64,000 bases of DNA, taken from assembly GCA_965112735.1 (NCBI GenBank), contig OZ218959.1, forward strand, positions 558,001 through 622,000, written 5' to 3'. The notes beneath the pieces are model-generated. The model was not told the origin of the DNA and did no database searches. It saw only the letters and a list, made by a program, of their open reading frames with translations. Numbering within the stretch: the stretch's first letter is position 1; each line of letters begins with the position of its first letter. Positions 1 through 18,986 of this stretch are shown in pieces. The translations under genes were made by a program, and so were the position numbers. This DNA is from Phaeosaccion multiseriatum (lineage: Eukaryota > Ochrophyta, other classes).

Positions 1-865
1 GGCGGGATACGCATGCGGTGGCTGGCTCATCTTCATGGGAATTGTCGGCAAGGTGGCCGGAATCATCACTTCCATCCCGGACTCCGTGCTGGGAGGCATG
101 ACCATCTTCCTCTTCTCCAACGTGATGGTGAGCGGCATCAAAATCCTGTCCCAGGTAGACTTGAACTCGCGCCGCGCACGCTTCATCCTGGCCCTCTCTC
201 TGGCGCTCGGCGTGGGTGTGACTGTCTGGCCCTTCGCCTTTTTGGACCGCCGGTAAGGAAGGAAGGAAGGAAGTCAAGGAAGGAAGGAAGTAAGGAAGGA
301 AGGAAGGAACGATGGGGGAGCTCGGCTGAAGCGGGAGCTATCCTCTGTATCTTTTGTTCGATTTCCGTAACGCTCTCGCGTTTGTCTCCCCCTCTACCAC
401 AGGGCGAGTCCCTACACCGCCAATTTCTGGCCCTGCAATGACTGCGGCGACAACATGAAGGGGCTCAGAAACGGAGTCGTCATTTTCTTGTCCACGGTGA
501 GAGTTTCAAGTCGGCGGATAGGCACGGAATACTGCTGGGCAGCGCAGCCAGGAGCTGCTTTGGGTATTGTACTTTGGTCGACTCTCTCTTGTCTTTTACA
601 GGCTCGCCCTTTCACCTCCACCCACGCTTGTCCGCCTTGTCTGTCTTGCAACCCTCTCCTTGTGTGCCTGCGTCCCCCCGCTCCTCAGGGCTACTGCATC
701 GGCACAGTTACCGCCGTTATCCTCAACTGTATTCTGCCCGCGGACGTGATGGTGGACGGCAGCATGCACGACAAGGTCCTCAGCCCCGTCGTCGTCGCCA
801 ACCAGGACCCTCCGAAGGAAGCCAATGGCCCCATTACCACCGCTCCAAAGTACAGCGCGGCGTAA
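1..865 (+). CDS. NCS2-family nucleobase/ascorbate-type permease, C-terminal part (5' truncated by window)
   Basis: Three exons read in phase: 2-252, 403-496 and 689-865, stop TAA at 863-865; introns begin gtaagg and gtgaga and end cag. The protein fragment has hydrophobic membrane segments with the permease motif SVLGGMTIFLF and a cysteine-containing extramembrane stretch (FWPCNDCGDN) followed by another hydrophobic span and a polar C-terminal tail. This matches the C-terminal part of NCS2/NAT (xanthine/uracil/ascorbate) transporters, which move nucleobases or ascorbate across membranes by ion symport. The substrate-defining signature lies upstream of the window, so the substrate cannot be assigned. 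The GT of the first intron is followed by a (GGAA)-rich run. Confidence 0.85.
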
Positions 866-1133
866 GGCGCCGCAGCGAATGAGTAGATGCGCGTATATAC
901 AAGTCTGCTGACTGTACAGTAACTGTAGCATAGATAGGCTTGGCTGGTGCATGCCCCCATTAGAAGCACATAGGCTTAAGAAAAGTATAGGGGCAGCCAA
1001 GGCTTCCGGGCGAGCATGGTGCGGTCGGTGCGGTGGAGAAAAGAGTCGAGTGACAAGCTCGGTGAAGAATGTAGTGTGTAGAGGAAGGAGGGGAAGGAGA
1101 TGTGTGTGCGTGTGTGTGCGTGAGAGAGAGAGA

Positions 1134-1164
<31 letters not shown>

Positions 1165-2324
1165 TGACACAGATGTTTTCCTCCTTGTGCACGAATGCTT
1201 TCGTTGCTTCAAGTCGCCAGCCATCTTTGAGATGGATTGCGGCGGCGATGAAAGACAGGATTGTTGATTCTGGCCCAGACTCGACGAAGGCCCCCCAAGA
1301 GCCCCAGAACCCGAAAAGTGGACCTGCCTACAGTAATGAAAAGGGCCGCAGGTCTTGGCCTCGGCCTGGGGGTGCGCGGCCCGGGCTGGAGGAGCGGAGC
1401 CCCCCTCGTTGGGTGCACGAGTCAGTTCAACATTTTCTACTTTGTATAGTGTTTATTTTTGTTGTTGTTTTTTTTAATTACCGAACATTTATTTTATTTT
1501 TTAATTATCGAACATTTATTTTTAATTTTTCTTATTATCGAATGATTACGCCCCACCCCTCTACACCTCCACATGTACCCAATACTTCGCAGACAACGCT
1601 CGGGCTGCTCCTGCTGCGCGCCATCCTCCCGTGACCCTGTCCTCTAAATCCAGAGGGACGAACTCAACAGAACGGTTTGGCTAGGCTGGACTGTACCACC
1701 AAGCATGGCCAAGCCTTTGCGGCCCAGTCTCCCCCCGCACCGAGCCCCGCACTAACGCCACCACTCCTCGTTGATACAGACACTCCCTCGTCGTCAACTG
1801 TGAAACGTGGGGCAGCGTGTAAGGAAGAAAGAGGCACTCCTTGACCAACACCAGCTTGCTCCTCCTGCTCCTGCTGTGGAGCACCAACGCGCCCCCTCCG
1901 AACCACCCGTCGCTCTCGCCCCTGGCTGAGCCGCAGCGTTGTGCCTCACAGCACCTCGCCTTCCAATCCCTCACGCCTCACGTCCCTGGCTGCGAAACTC
2001 CTCTACGGTCGTCTGGAGGCCTCTGAGCTGGAGGCCATGGACGACGAACAGGAGGAGCAGCCGGGATGTCCTCATCACCCGTGCACCACCGAAGACGCTT
2101 CCCATGCACACACAGCCCACCTTTGGCAGATCAGAAGCCAGTCGCTTGCAAACGTAAGTCGCGCCGCCTTCTTCCCTCAAACGCTGAACAACACGACACG
2201 GACCAAACCATCGCAGAGGATCAAGCTTGGCGGTGCGGCCAGTACGCTGGCGGTACCGGTGCACCCACACCCTATCTCCATCCTCTTCATCACAACGAAA
2301 CTACGATACCTCTCCCTGGCGCCA
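866..2324. other. Intergenic stretch, no supported gene
   Basis: No open frame here shows domain content or a splice-consistent model. It contains a (GT)n/(GA)n microsatellite near 1102-1164 and an AT-rich block around 1445-1545 with three spaced copies of a TTATCGAACATTTATTTT-like word. The rest is ordinary unique-looking sequence leading into the integrase remnant. Confidence 0.6.
1102..1164. repeat. Compound (GT)n-(GA)n microsatellite
   Basis: Alternating GT runs flank a short GAGAGAGAGA run. It lies about 240 bp downstream of the permease stop codon and is not in a supported gene. Confidence 0.9.
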
Positions 2325-2963
2325 TCAGTTGTGAATGTCTGCCAGCCGAGGCAGAGTGTCCACTGCCATCTGCTGAATCTCGCTGACTCTGTCTGTCAAG
2401 TCTTCCACATAGTCACTCACGCTCACCCAGCGCGAAGGCAACCTCACCCGTCTACCCAGCATGCATTCAAGCGGGAGAGTAGGCTCCTGACCATACAACA
2501 AGGCTGAACGGGGCCATGCCCAGGAGCCGCGTCGGGCTCGAGCGAAAGCAAAAGAGCGCCTAAGGCAACCACTTGTCCAATCGCGCTGGTGCTCGGCAGC
2601 GAAGGAGGAAAGGAAGCGCACCAGGGTGCCATTCACCTGCTCCGTCAGACAGTTACACTCCGGATGGTACGGGGTCGTGAAGCGCTTCTCGGTACTCAGC
2701 TGTTGAGTGACAGCTCCGAGGAGACGGCTCCGAAGCTTCGGCCCGTTGTCCGAGAGCAAAACACGAGGACAGACATGACGCGGGAGTATCTCCCTACCAG
2801 TAGCTCCGCAATCACCTCCGCTGTGTGCTGCTTCACTGCAAAGGCCTCCGGCCACCGAGTCAGATAGTCCGTGAAGACGACCATACACTTGTTGCCTTCG
2901 CTCCTCCGTGAGCGAGAGGTCTACCACGTCTACCCCCACATAATCAAACGTAGCCTGGCGCAA
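2325..2963 (-). pseudogene. Degenerate Ty3/gypsy-type retrotransposon integrase fragment
   Basis: The minus strand encodes pieces of a retroviral-type integrase core in two different frames. One frame gives FTDYLTRWPEA, typical of the region around the first catalytic Asp. The other gives VLLSDNGPKL (second Asp), then YHPECN and LTEQVNGTL (Glu), then a C-terminal LLYGQEPTLPL element seen in chromovirus-like pol proteins. The frame break near 2,800-2,890 and the lack of flanking reverse transcriptase, gag or LTRs indicate a dead remnant. It directly borders the fold-back element at 3141-3643. Confidence 0.8.
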
Positions 2964-3140
2964 CCGGTATATTGCTCACAGCTTTCGCGTTCCTCCTTTG
3001 ACCATCCACCACAGTAGTGCCATCGCGAAGACGCTATTCGTTGGAAGCTGCTCTTGGTGATCATGCCACGTGCGTTATGCCACGGCGCCTTGCTTGCGTC
3101 AGCAAAACGCTCCATCGATAATTCCAACTGAACTTGTACA

Positions 3141-3643
3141 CCAACTGCCCGCCCCTGGCTGCTGTGCACCGCCGCCACCACCACAGGCCAACACCAACGG
3201 CACCGCCTGCAGGGGTGGGAACGCGCCCGACCGTGCTTGTGGGGCAATATGAGACCTACACCACCTCATCATGCTCTGTCCCCGCCTGCTCAGCCATCCT
3301 CCGCAGCGTCGGCAGCGTCAAAGTCGTCCACACTGCACAAAGTGCGACAACTACGAGACGCCGCCGCAGCGCGAGCCATCTTGGCCTGCGCCCTCTATGT
3401 GTGGAAAGAATACTTCACCTCATCCGACAATAACATACCTCAAATGTTATTATCGGAAGAGGTGAAGTGTTCCTTCCACTCGTAGACAGCGCAGGCCAAG
3501 ATGGCTCGCGCTGCGGCGGCGTCGCGTAGTTGTCGCAAGCACGGTCGGGCGCGTTCCCACCCTCCAAGCGGCGCCGTTGGTTGGTGTTGGCCTGTGGTGG
3601 TGGCGGCGGTGTTGGGTACAGCAGCAAGGGGCGGGCAGTTGGT
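3141..3643. mobile_element. Fold-back (palindromic) element, about 0.5 kb
   Basis: The left arm (3141-3440) and right arm (3447-3643) are inverted copies. For example, CCACCACCACAGGCCAACA on the left matches the reverse complement at about 3588-3606, and the segment naming GAGCCATCTTGGCCTGCG at 3374 returns inverted near 3489. The centre (3431-3461) is a tight hairpin, AATAACAT...ATGTTATT. The left arm carries about 100 extra bases (3241-3341) absent from the right arm. No coding capacity is seen, so it is probably a non-autonomous fold-back element. The termini and target duplication were not resolved. Confidence 0.75.
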
Positions 3644-4139
3644 GTTGTTGCTTGTCGAGGAGCCTTGGTCTCCTCAGAGAGGGGCGAGGCGTTACTTTTA
3701 GACATCTCTCAACTCACCGGTTCCACACTCAACGCACAACCACGAATCCGAATATCCCCCCTCTCCTGTAAAAAAACAACTGTTACCACCAGTGTTTGGT
3801 GTTACGAAGTCGAAGCAGCGCAGAGTACTCACAGCCCTCTTGGACGCCACGAGTGGATCCGCTTGGTCTAAAAAGGCTGGATGGAACGCGGCCCTCTTTT
3901 TTTTTTTCGGAGTAAGACCTCGACACAACATGGTGAGAGAGCTACAGTTGTATGATTGATGATTATGGTTGTTGCGCCTTAGGTTCTAAAGTTCTTCTAC
4001 TTCAAATATCCTTCTACACTACCCATGACGAAGCAAAGCCGGCCAAGGATTGTAAGGGAGCGGCATGACGTGGTAGTCCAGCGAGTCTCGTTCGCGTCCC
4101 TTGACTTGATGTTTGGTTGTGGCTTTCCCCCCATCTCAG
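3644..4139. other. Intergenic stretch, nothing recognised
   Basis: No gene, RNA or clear repeat is supported between the fold-back element and the first LRR exon remnant. A poly-T run sits at about 3897-3907. Confidence 0.5.
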
Positions 4140-7100
4140 GGACTACTCCGCAACTTGGACGGGTCACACCTTCGAGAACTTTTGCTCGACGGGAACCTTC
4201 TAGACGGTCGGTGTTACGCGAACCCCGTTCGCATCCCTTTCACTTGATATGAGTATGACCAAATTTGTACCTCAGCTACAAGAAGTTCACTGGTGAGTGG
4301 TGGGGTTCGCGTCCCTTTCGCTTGATATGCGTATGACAAAGAACTTTCCCTCCGCTCCGCAGAGAGAGTTCCAGTGGAGCTTGGAAGTCTGGAGAAGCTT
4401 GAGCATTTGGACCTCTCTGAACACGCTCACTGGTAAGTGGTACGCACACCCGTTCGGGTGCGTCTCCTTGACTCGATATTGGTGTGGCTGAAGAACTCTC
4501 CTCCCATCCGCAGGGCGTATTCCACCAGAGCTTGGAAGTCTGGAGAAGCTTCAGGGTTTGGGCCTCTCCGGCAACAAGCTCACTGGTATGTGGTACGCGT
4601 ATCCGTTCGCGTCCACTTGACTTGATAGATATTAGTATGGCTGAAGAACTTTCCCCACGTCTCAGGGAGTACTACGCCGCAACTTGGACAGCTTTCAAAC
4701 CTTCGAGAACTGTGGCTCCACGTGAACAATCTAGAAGGTGGGGGGTACGGGAATGGCGTACATCTACCTTCCAGATTGTTATCGAGCCATAGTTGTCTAA
4801 GGTTTGAAAGCTTTCCAAGTTGCGGCACAATACTGCCTGGGGTGGGAGGGAAGCTCTTCAGCCATGCCAGTATCAAGTGAAAGAGACGCGAATGGGTGTG
4901 CGTACCACTCACCGGTGAGCTTATTGTTGTGGAGGCCCGAAGTCTCAAGCTTCTCCAGACTTCCAAGCTCTGGTGGAATACTCCCTGCGGATGGGAGGGA
5001 AGTTCTTGGGTCACACTGATATCAAGTGAAGGGGACGCGAACGGTTGTGGTACCACTCACCGGTGAGCTTGTTGTTGTGGAGGCCCGAAGTCTCAAGCTT
5101 CTCCAGACTTCCAAGCTCTGGTGGAATGCTCCCTGCTGATGGATGGGAGGAGAGTTCTTTGGTCACACCATTACCAAGCGAAAGGGCCGTTCCCGTCCCT
5201 TTCACTTGATATCAGTATGGCTGAAGACCTGTCCTCCCGTCCGCAGGGCGCATTCCACCAGAGCTTGGAAGTCTGGAGAAGCTTCAGGGTTTGGGCCTCT
5301 CCGGCAACAAGCTCACTGGTAGAAGTGGTACGCGTACCCGTTCGCGTCCACTTGACTTGATCGATACTAGTATGGCTGAAGAACTTTCCCCACGTCTCAG
5401 GGAGTATTACGCCGCAACTTGGACAGCTTTCAAGCCTTCGAGAACTGTGGCTCCACGTGAACAATCTAGAAGGTGGGTGGTACGCGAACGGCGTACCATC
5501 TACCTTCTAGATTGTTCTTATCGAGCCATAGTTGTCCAAGGTTTGAAAGCTGTCCAAGTTGCGGCACAATACTGCCTGGGGTGGGAGGGAAGTTCTTCAG
5601 CCATGCCAGTATCAAGTGAAAGAGACGCGAATGGGTGTGCGTACCACTCACCGGTGAGCTTATTGTTGTGGAGGCCCGAAGTCTCAAGCTTCTCCAGACT
5701 TCCAAGCTCTGGTGGAATACTCCCTGCTGATGGATGGGAGGAGAGTTCTTTGGTCACACCATTATCAAGCGAAAGGGCCGTTCCCGTCCCTTTCACTTGA
5801 TATGAGTATGGCTGAAGACCTGTCCTCCCGTCCGCAGGGCGCATTCCACCAGAGCTTGGAAGTCTGGAGAAGCTTCAGGGTTTGGGCCCCTCCGGCAACA
5901 AGCTCACTGGTAGAAGTGGTACGCGTACCCGTTCGCGTCCACTTGACTTGATAGATATTAGTATGGCTGAAGAACTTTCCCCACGTCTCAGGGAGTATTA
6001 CGCTGCAACTTGGACAGCTTTCAAACCTTCGAGAACTGTGGCTCCACGTGAACAATCTAGAAGATGGGTGGTGCGCGAACGGCGTACCATCTACCTTCTA
6101 GATTGTTCTTATCGAGCCATAGTTGTCTAAGGTTTGAAAGCTGTCCAAGTTGCGGCACAATACTGCCTGAGGTGGGAGGGAAGCTCTTCAGCCATGACAG
6201 TATCAAGTGTGAAAGAGACGCGAAGGGGTACGCGTACCACTCACCGGTGAGCTTATTGTTGTGGAGGCCCGAAGTCTCAAGCTTCTCCAGACTTCCAAGC
6301 TCTGGTGGAATGCTCCCTGCGGATGGATGGGAGGAGAGTTCTTTGGTCACACTGATATCAAGTGAAGGGGACGCGAACGGTTGTGGTACCACTCACCGGT
6401 GAGCTTGTTGTTGTGGAGGCCCGAAGTCTCAAGCTTCTCCAGACTTCCAAGCTCTGGTGGAATGCTCCCTGCTGATGGATGGGAGGAGAGTTCTTTGGTC
6501 ACACCATTATCAAGCGAAAGGGCCGTTCCCGTCCCTTTCACTTGATACGAGTATGGCTGAAGAACTGTCCTCCCATCCGCAGGGCGCATTCCACCAGAGC
6601 TTGGAAGTTTGGAGAAGCTTCAGGGTTTGGGCCCCTCCGGCAACAAGCTCACTGGTAGAAGTGGTACGCGTACCCGTTCGCGTCCACTTGACTTGATAGA
6701 TATTAGTATGGCTGAAGAACTCTCCCCACATCTCAGGGAGTATTACGCCGCAACTTGGACAGCTTTCAAACCTTCGAGAACTGTGGCTCCACTTGAACAA
6801 TCTAGAAGATGGGTGGTACGCGAACGGCGTACCATCTACCTTCTAGATTGTTCTTATCGAGCCATAGTTGTCCAAGGTTTGAAAGCTGTCCAAGTTGCGG
6901 CACAATACTGCCTGGGGTGGGAGGGAAGCTCTTCAGCCATGCCAGTATCAAGTGAAAGAGACGCGAATGGGTGTGCGTACCACTCACCGGTGAGCTTATT
7001 GTTGTGGAGGCCCGAAGTCTCAAGCTTCTCCAGACTTCCAAGCTCTGGTGGAATACTCCCTGCTGATGGATGGGAGGAGAGTTCTTTGGTCACACCATTA

Positions 7101-10100
7101 TCAAGCGAAAGGGCCGTTCCCGTCCCTTTCACTTGATATGAGTATGGCTGAAGACCTGTCCTCCCGTCCGCAGGGCGCATTCCACCAGAGCTTGGAAGTC
7201 TGGAGAAGCTTCAGGGTTTGGGCCCCTCCGGCAACAAGCTCACTGGTAGAAGTGGTACGCGTACCCGTTCGCGTCCACTTGACTTGATAGATATTAGTAT
7301 GGCTGAAGAACTTTCCCCACGTCTCAGGGAGTATTACGCTGCAACTTGGACAGCTTTCAAACCTTCGAGAACTGTGGCTCCACGTGAACAATCTAGAAGA
7401 TGGGTGGTGCGCGAACGGCGTACCATCTACCTTCTAGATTGTTCTTATCGAGCCATAGTTGTCTAAGGTTTGAAAGCTGTCCAAGTTGCGGCACAATACT
7501 GCCTGGGGTGGGAGGGAAGTTCTTCAGCCATGACAGTATCAAGTGTGAAAGAGACGCGAAGGGGTACGCGTACCACTTGCTTGCCCCTGAGCTGTTTCCT
7601 GTTCAGGCCGAGCACCATCAGGTTCTCAACACTTCCAAGCTCTGGTGGAATGCTCCCTGCGGATGGGAGGAGAGTTCTTTGGTCACACTGATATCAAGTG
7701 AAGGGGACGCGAACGGTTGTGGTACCACTCACCGGTGAGCTTGTTGTTGTGGAGGCCCGAAGTCTCAAGCTTCTCCAGACTTCCAAGCTCTGGTGGAATG
7801 CTCCCTGCTGATGGATGGGAGGAGAGTTCTTTGGTCACACCATTATCAAGCGAAAGGGCCGTTCCCGTCCCTTTCACTTGATATGAGTATGGCTGAAGAA
7901 CTGTCCTCCCATCCGCAGGGCGCATTCCACCAGAGCTTGGAAGTTTGGAGAAGCTTCAGGGTTTGGGCCTCTCCGGCAACAAGCTCACTGGTAGAAGTGG
8001 TACGCGTACCCGTTCGCGTCCACTTGACTTGATAGATATTAGTATGGCTACGAACTCTCCCCGCGTCTCAGGGAGTATTACGCCGCAACTTGGACAGCTT
8101 TCAAACCTTCGAGAATTGTGGCTCCACGTGAACAATCTAGAAGGTGGGTGGTACGCGAACGGCGTACCATCTACCTTCTAGATTGTTCTTATCGAGCCAT
8201 AGTTGTCTAAGGTTTGAAAGCTGTCCAAGTTGCGGCACAATACTGCCTGGGGTGGGAGGGAAGTTCTTCAGCCATGCCAGTATCAAGTGAAAGAGACGCG
8301 AATGGGTGTGCGTACCACTCACCGGTGAGCTTATTGTTGTGGAGGCCCGAAGTCTCAAGCTTCTCCAGACTTCCAAGCTCTGGTGGAATGCTCCCTGCGG
8401 ATGGGAGGGAAGTTCTTGGGTCACACTGATATCAAGTGAAGGGGACGCGAACGGTTGTGGTACCACTCACCGGTGAGCTTGTTGTTGTGGAGGCCCGAAG
8501 TCTCAAGCTTCTCCAGACTTCCAAGCTCTGGTGGAATGCTCCCTGCTGATGGATGGGAGGAGAGTTCTTTGGTCACACCATTATCAAGCGAAAGGGCCGT
8601 TCCCGTCCCTTTCACTTGATACGAGTATGGCTGAAGAACTGTCCTCCCATCCGCAGGGCGCATTCCACCAGAGCTTGGAAGTCTGGAGAAGCTTCAGGGT
8701 TTGGGCCCCTCCGGCAACAAGCTCACTGGTAGAAGTGGTACGCGTACCCGTTCGCGTCCACTTGACTTGATAGATATTAGTATGGCTGAAGAACTTTCCC
8801 CACGTCTCAGGGAGTATTACGCCGCAACTTGGACAGCTTTCAAACCTTCGAGAACTGTGGCTCCACGTGAACAATCTAGAAGGTGGGTGGTACGCGAACG
8901 GCGTACCATCTACCTTCTAGATTGTTCTTATCGAGCCATAGTTGTCTAAGGTTTGAAAGCTGTCCAAGTTGCGGCACAATACTGCCTGGGGTGGGAGGGA
9001 AGTTCTTCAGCCATGCCAGTATCAAGTGAAAGAGACGCGAATGGGTGTGCGTACCACTCACCGGTGAGCTTATTGTTGTGGAGGCCCGAAGTCTCAAGCT
9101 TCTCCAGACTTCCAAGCTCTGGTGGAATACTCCCTGCGGATGGGAGGAGAGTTCTTGGGTCACACTAATATCAAGTGAAGGGGACGCGAACGGTTGTGGT
9201 ACCACTCACCGATGAGCTTGTTGTTGTGGAGGCCCGAAGTCTCAAGCTTCTCCAGACTTCCAAGCTCTGGTGGAATGCTCCCTGCTGATGGATGGGAGGA
9301 GAGTTCTTTGGTCACACCATTATCAAGCGAAAGGGCCGTTCCCGTCCCTTTCACTTGATATGAGTATGGCTGAAGACCTGTCCTCCCGTCCGCAGGGCGC
9401 ATTCCACCAGAGCTTGGAAGTCTGGAGAAGCTTCAGGGTTTGGGCCTCTCCGGCAACAAGTTCACTGGTAGAAGTGGTACGCGTACCCGTTCGCGTCCAC
9501 TTGACTTGATAGATATTAGTATGGCTCCAACTTTCCCCACGTCTCAGGGAGTATTACGCCGCAACTTGGACAGCTTTCAAACCTTCGAGAACTGTGGCTC
9601 CACTTGAACAATCTAGAAGGTGGGTGGTACGCGAACGGCGTATCATCTACCTTCTAGATTGTTCTTATCGAGCCATAGTTGTCCAAGGTTTGAAAGCTGT
9701 CCAAGTTGCGGCACAATACTGCCTGAGGTGGGAGGGAAGCTCTTCAGCCATGCCAGTATGAAGTGAAAGAGATGCGAACGGGTACGCCACTTGCTTACTG
9801 AGCTGGTTCCTGTCCAGGCCGAGCACCATCAGGTTCTCAACACTTCCAAGCTCTGGTGGAATACTCCCTGCGGATGGGAGGAGAGTTCTTTGGTCACACT
9901 GATATCAAGTGAAGGGGACGCGAAAGGTTGTGGTACCACTCACAGGTGAGCTTGTTGTTGTGGAGGCCCGAAGTCTCAAGCTTCTCCAGACTTCCAAGCT
10001 CTGGTGGAATGCTCCCTGCTGATGGATGGGAGGAGAGTTCTTTGGTCACACCATTATCAAGCGAAAGGGCCGTTCCCGTCCCTTTCACTTGATATGAGTA

Positions 10101-10201
10101 TGGCTGAAGAACTGTCCTCCCGTCCGCAGGGCGCATTCCACCAGAGCTTGGAAGTCTGGAGAAGCTTCAGGGTTTGGGCCTCTCCGGCAACAAGCTCACT
10201 G
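4140..10201 (+). CDS. Plus-strand LRR exon series (24-residue repeats, one per 72-nt exon); no complete gene
   Basis: A exons (72 nt): 4514-4585, 5247-5318, 5838-5909, 6583-6654, 7174-7245, 7919-7990, 8657-8728, 9396-9467, 10130-10201; repeat reading GRIPPELGSLEKL...LSGNKLT. B exons (72 nt): 4666-4737, 5401-5472, 5992-6063, 6737-6808, 7328-7399, 8072-8143, 8811-8882, 9548-9619; repeat reading SITPQLGQLSNLREL. Each follows a cag acceptor, and nearly all precede a gt donor; introns are phase 1, so any exon can join any other in frame. Damage: exon-like pieces at 4140 and 4363-4432 are each 2 nt short; 4276-4292 is a 17-nt remnant; the B donors at 6064, 6809 and 7400 read AT instead of GT; four A copies (5838, 6583, 7174, 8657) change a core Leu to Pro. 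No signal peptide, membrane or effector exon is attached. It could be an expressed receptor segment, a cassette reservoir or a pseudogene cluster. Confidence 0.7.
4768..10015 (-). CDS. Minus-strand LRR exon series interleaved with the plus-strand series; no complete gene
   Basis: C exons (repeat SIVPQLGQLSNL...LDKNNLEG): 4768-4836 (69 nt, in-frame loss of one codon), 5504-5575, 6095-6166, 6840-6911, 7431-7502, 8175-8246, 8914-8985, 9651-9722. D/D2 exons (repeat SIPPELGSLEKLETSGLHNN): 4913-4984, 5061-5132, 5652-5723, 6245-6316, 6397-6468, 6988-7059, 7733-7804, 8323-8394, 8471-8542, 9062-9133, 9210-9281, 9944-10015. A fifth type, E (SIPPELGSVENLMVLGL), is at 9799-9867 (69 nt, donor GTAAGC) and, damaged at its donor end, at about 7586-7656. 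Acceptors read CAG and donors GTGAGT or GTAGAT; introns within a unit are about 75-80 nt and phase 1. This strand has fewer broken sites than the plus strand. All D copies carry Ser at one LRR core position. Confidence 0.7.
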
Positions 10202-10278
10202 GTCGGAGTGGTACGCGTACCCGTTCGCGTCCCTTTCACTTGATATTTGTGTGACCAAGGAACTTTCCTCCGTCTACG

Positions 10279-10320
10279 GGGGGCATTCCACCAGAGCTTG
10301 GAAGTCTGGAGAAGCTTGAA
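10279..10320 (+). pseudogene. Truncated terminal LRR A-exon
   Basis: The sequence matches the first part of exon A, then breaks off after GAAGCTTGAA. The cag acceptor has become acgg. It marks the right edge of the array. Confidence 0.7.
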
Positions 10321-10770
10321 CAAAGGGCGGGTGACGGATGTGAAGGACCCTGGCCCCCTTCCTCACTCCTGAACCCGTATAGACCACTTGGGGGATAACT
10401 TGTTTAACACACACGGAACCTTCCTGGGTCTAAGGGTGGCATATCAGCATTGGTACCACTTCTCGCAACTCTCACCACCTTGACGGTTACAAAATACTTC
10501 GTAGTAGTTACGTACTTGAGCCAAAAAAAGGAGGGAGGGACTGGGGGGGGGGAATACCTCCAGGGGGGCGAGGCTTTCTACCCATGCACCCGCATGAGCA
10601 GGAGCAGGAGAACAGGGTCCGCGTGGTGGACATTTGGTGGATAGGCAGATAGATGGATGGATGACTTTGCTTTGTTTCATAGTCGATAGTAATCATTTTG
10701 AATCAAAGAATCGAATCGCTACATATGTGCGTCTTACTTCTTCTTCTTGCCCTTCTTGCTGAAGGTGCGT
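10321..10770. other. Spacer between LRR array and DRC11, with a duplicated DRC11 3' end
   Basis: No gene is supported. At 10729-10760 there is a near-copy of the last codons of DRC11 plus a stop codon, so the lysine-rich tail-and-stop sequence occurs twice in tandem (copies about 36 bp apart). The gene is read to the first stop at 10771-10773, which leaves the second copy in the 3' UTR. Confidence 0.6.

Positions 10771-18986
<8,216 letters not shown>

Larger units (their letters stand above)
4140..10320. repeat. Tandem array of palindromic LRR-exon units
   Basis: A module of about 590 or 740 bp is repeated roughly eight times; starts of the plus-strand A exon are 4514, 5247, 5838, 6583, 7174, 7919, 8657, 9396 and 10130. 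Each module contains plus-strand exons A and B, then minus-strand exons C and D (and often a second D, called D2). B and C converge tail to tail, their donors 31 bp apart in a near-palindrome; D and the next A diverge head to head with a 114-bp gap. A resembles D and B resembles C, so the module is itself an old inverted duplication. Blocks 5247-6582 and 6583-7918 form a near-identical 1,336-bp direct duplication. Unit copies differ by few substitutions, so amplification or homogenisation is recent. Confidence 0.9.

Noticed and set aside
1445-1560. AT-rich block as a replication origin or AT satellite
   Set aside because: Too short and without any recognised origin motif or periodic structure beyond three loose repeats.
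4580-10323. Many 70-110 residue open frames containing HQSLEVWRS or LSSHPQG strings in the LRR array
   Set aside because: They read exons out of phase and run through introns; the splice-consistent frame gives canonical LRRs instead.
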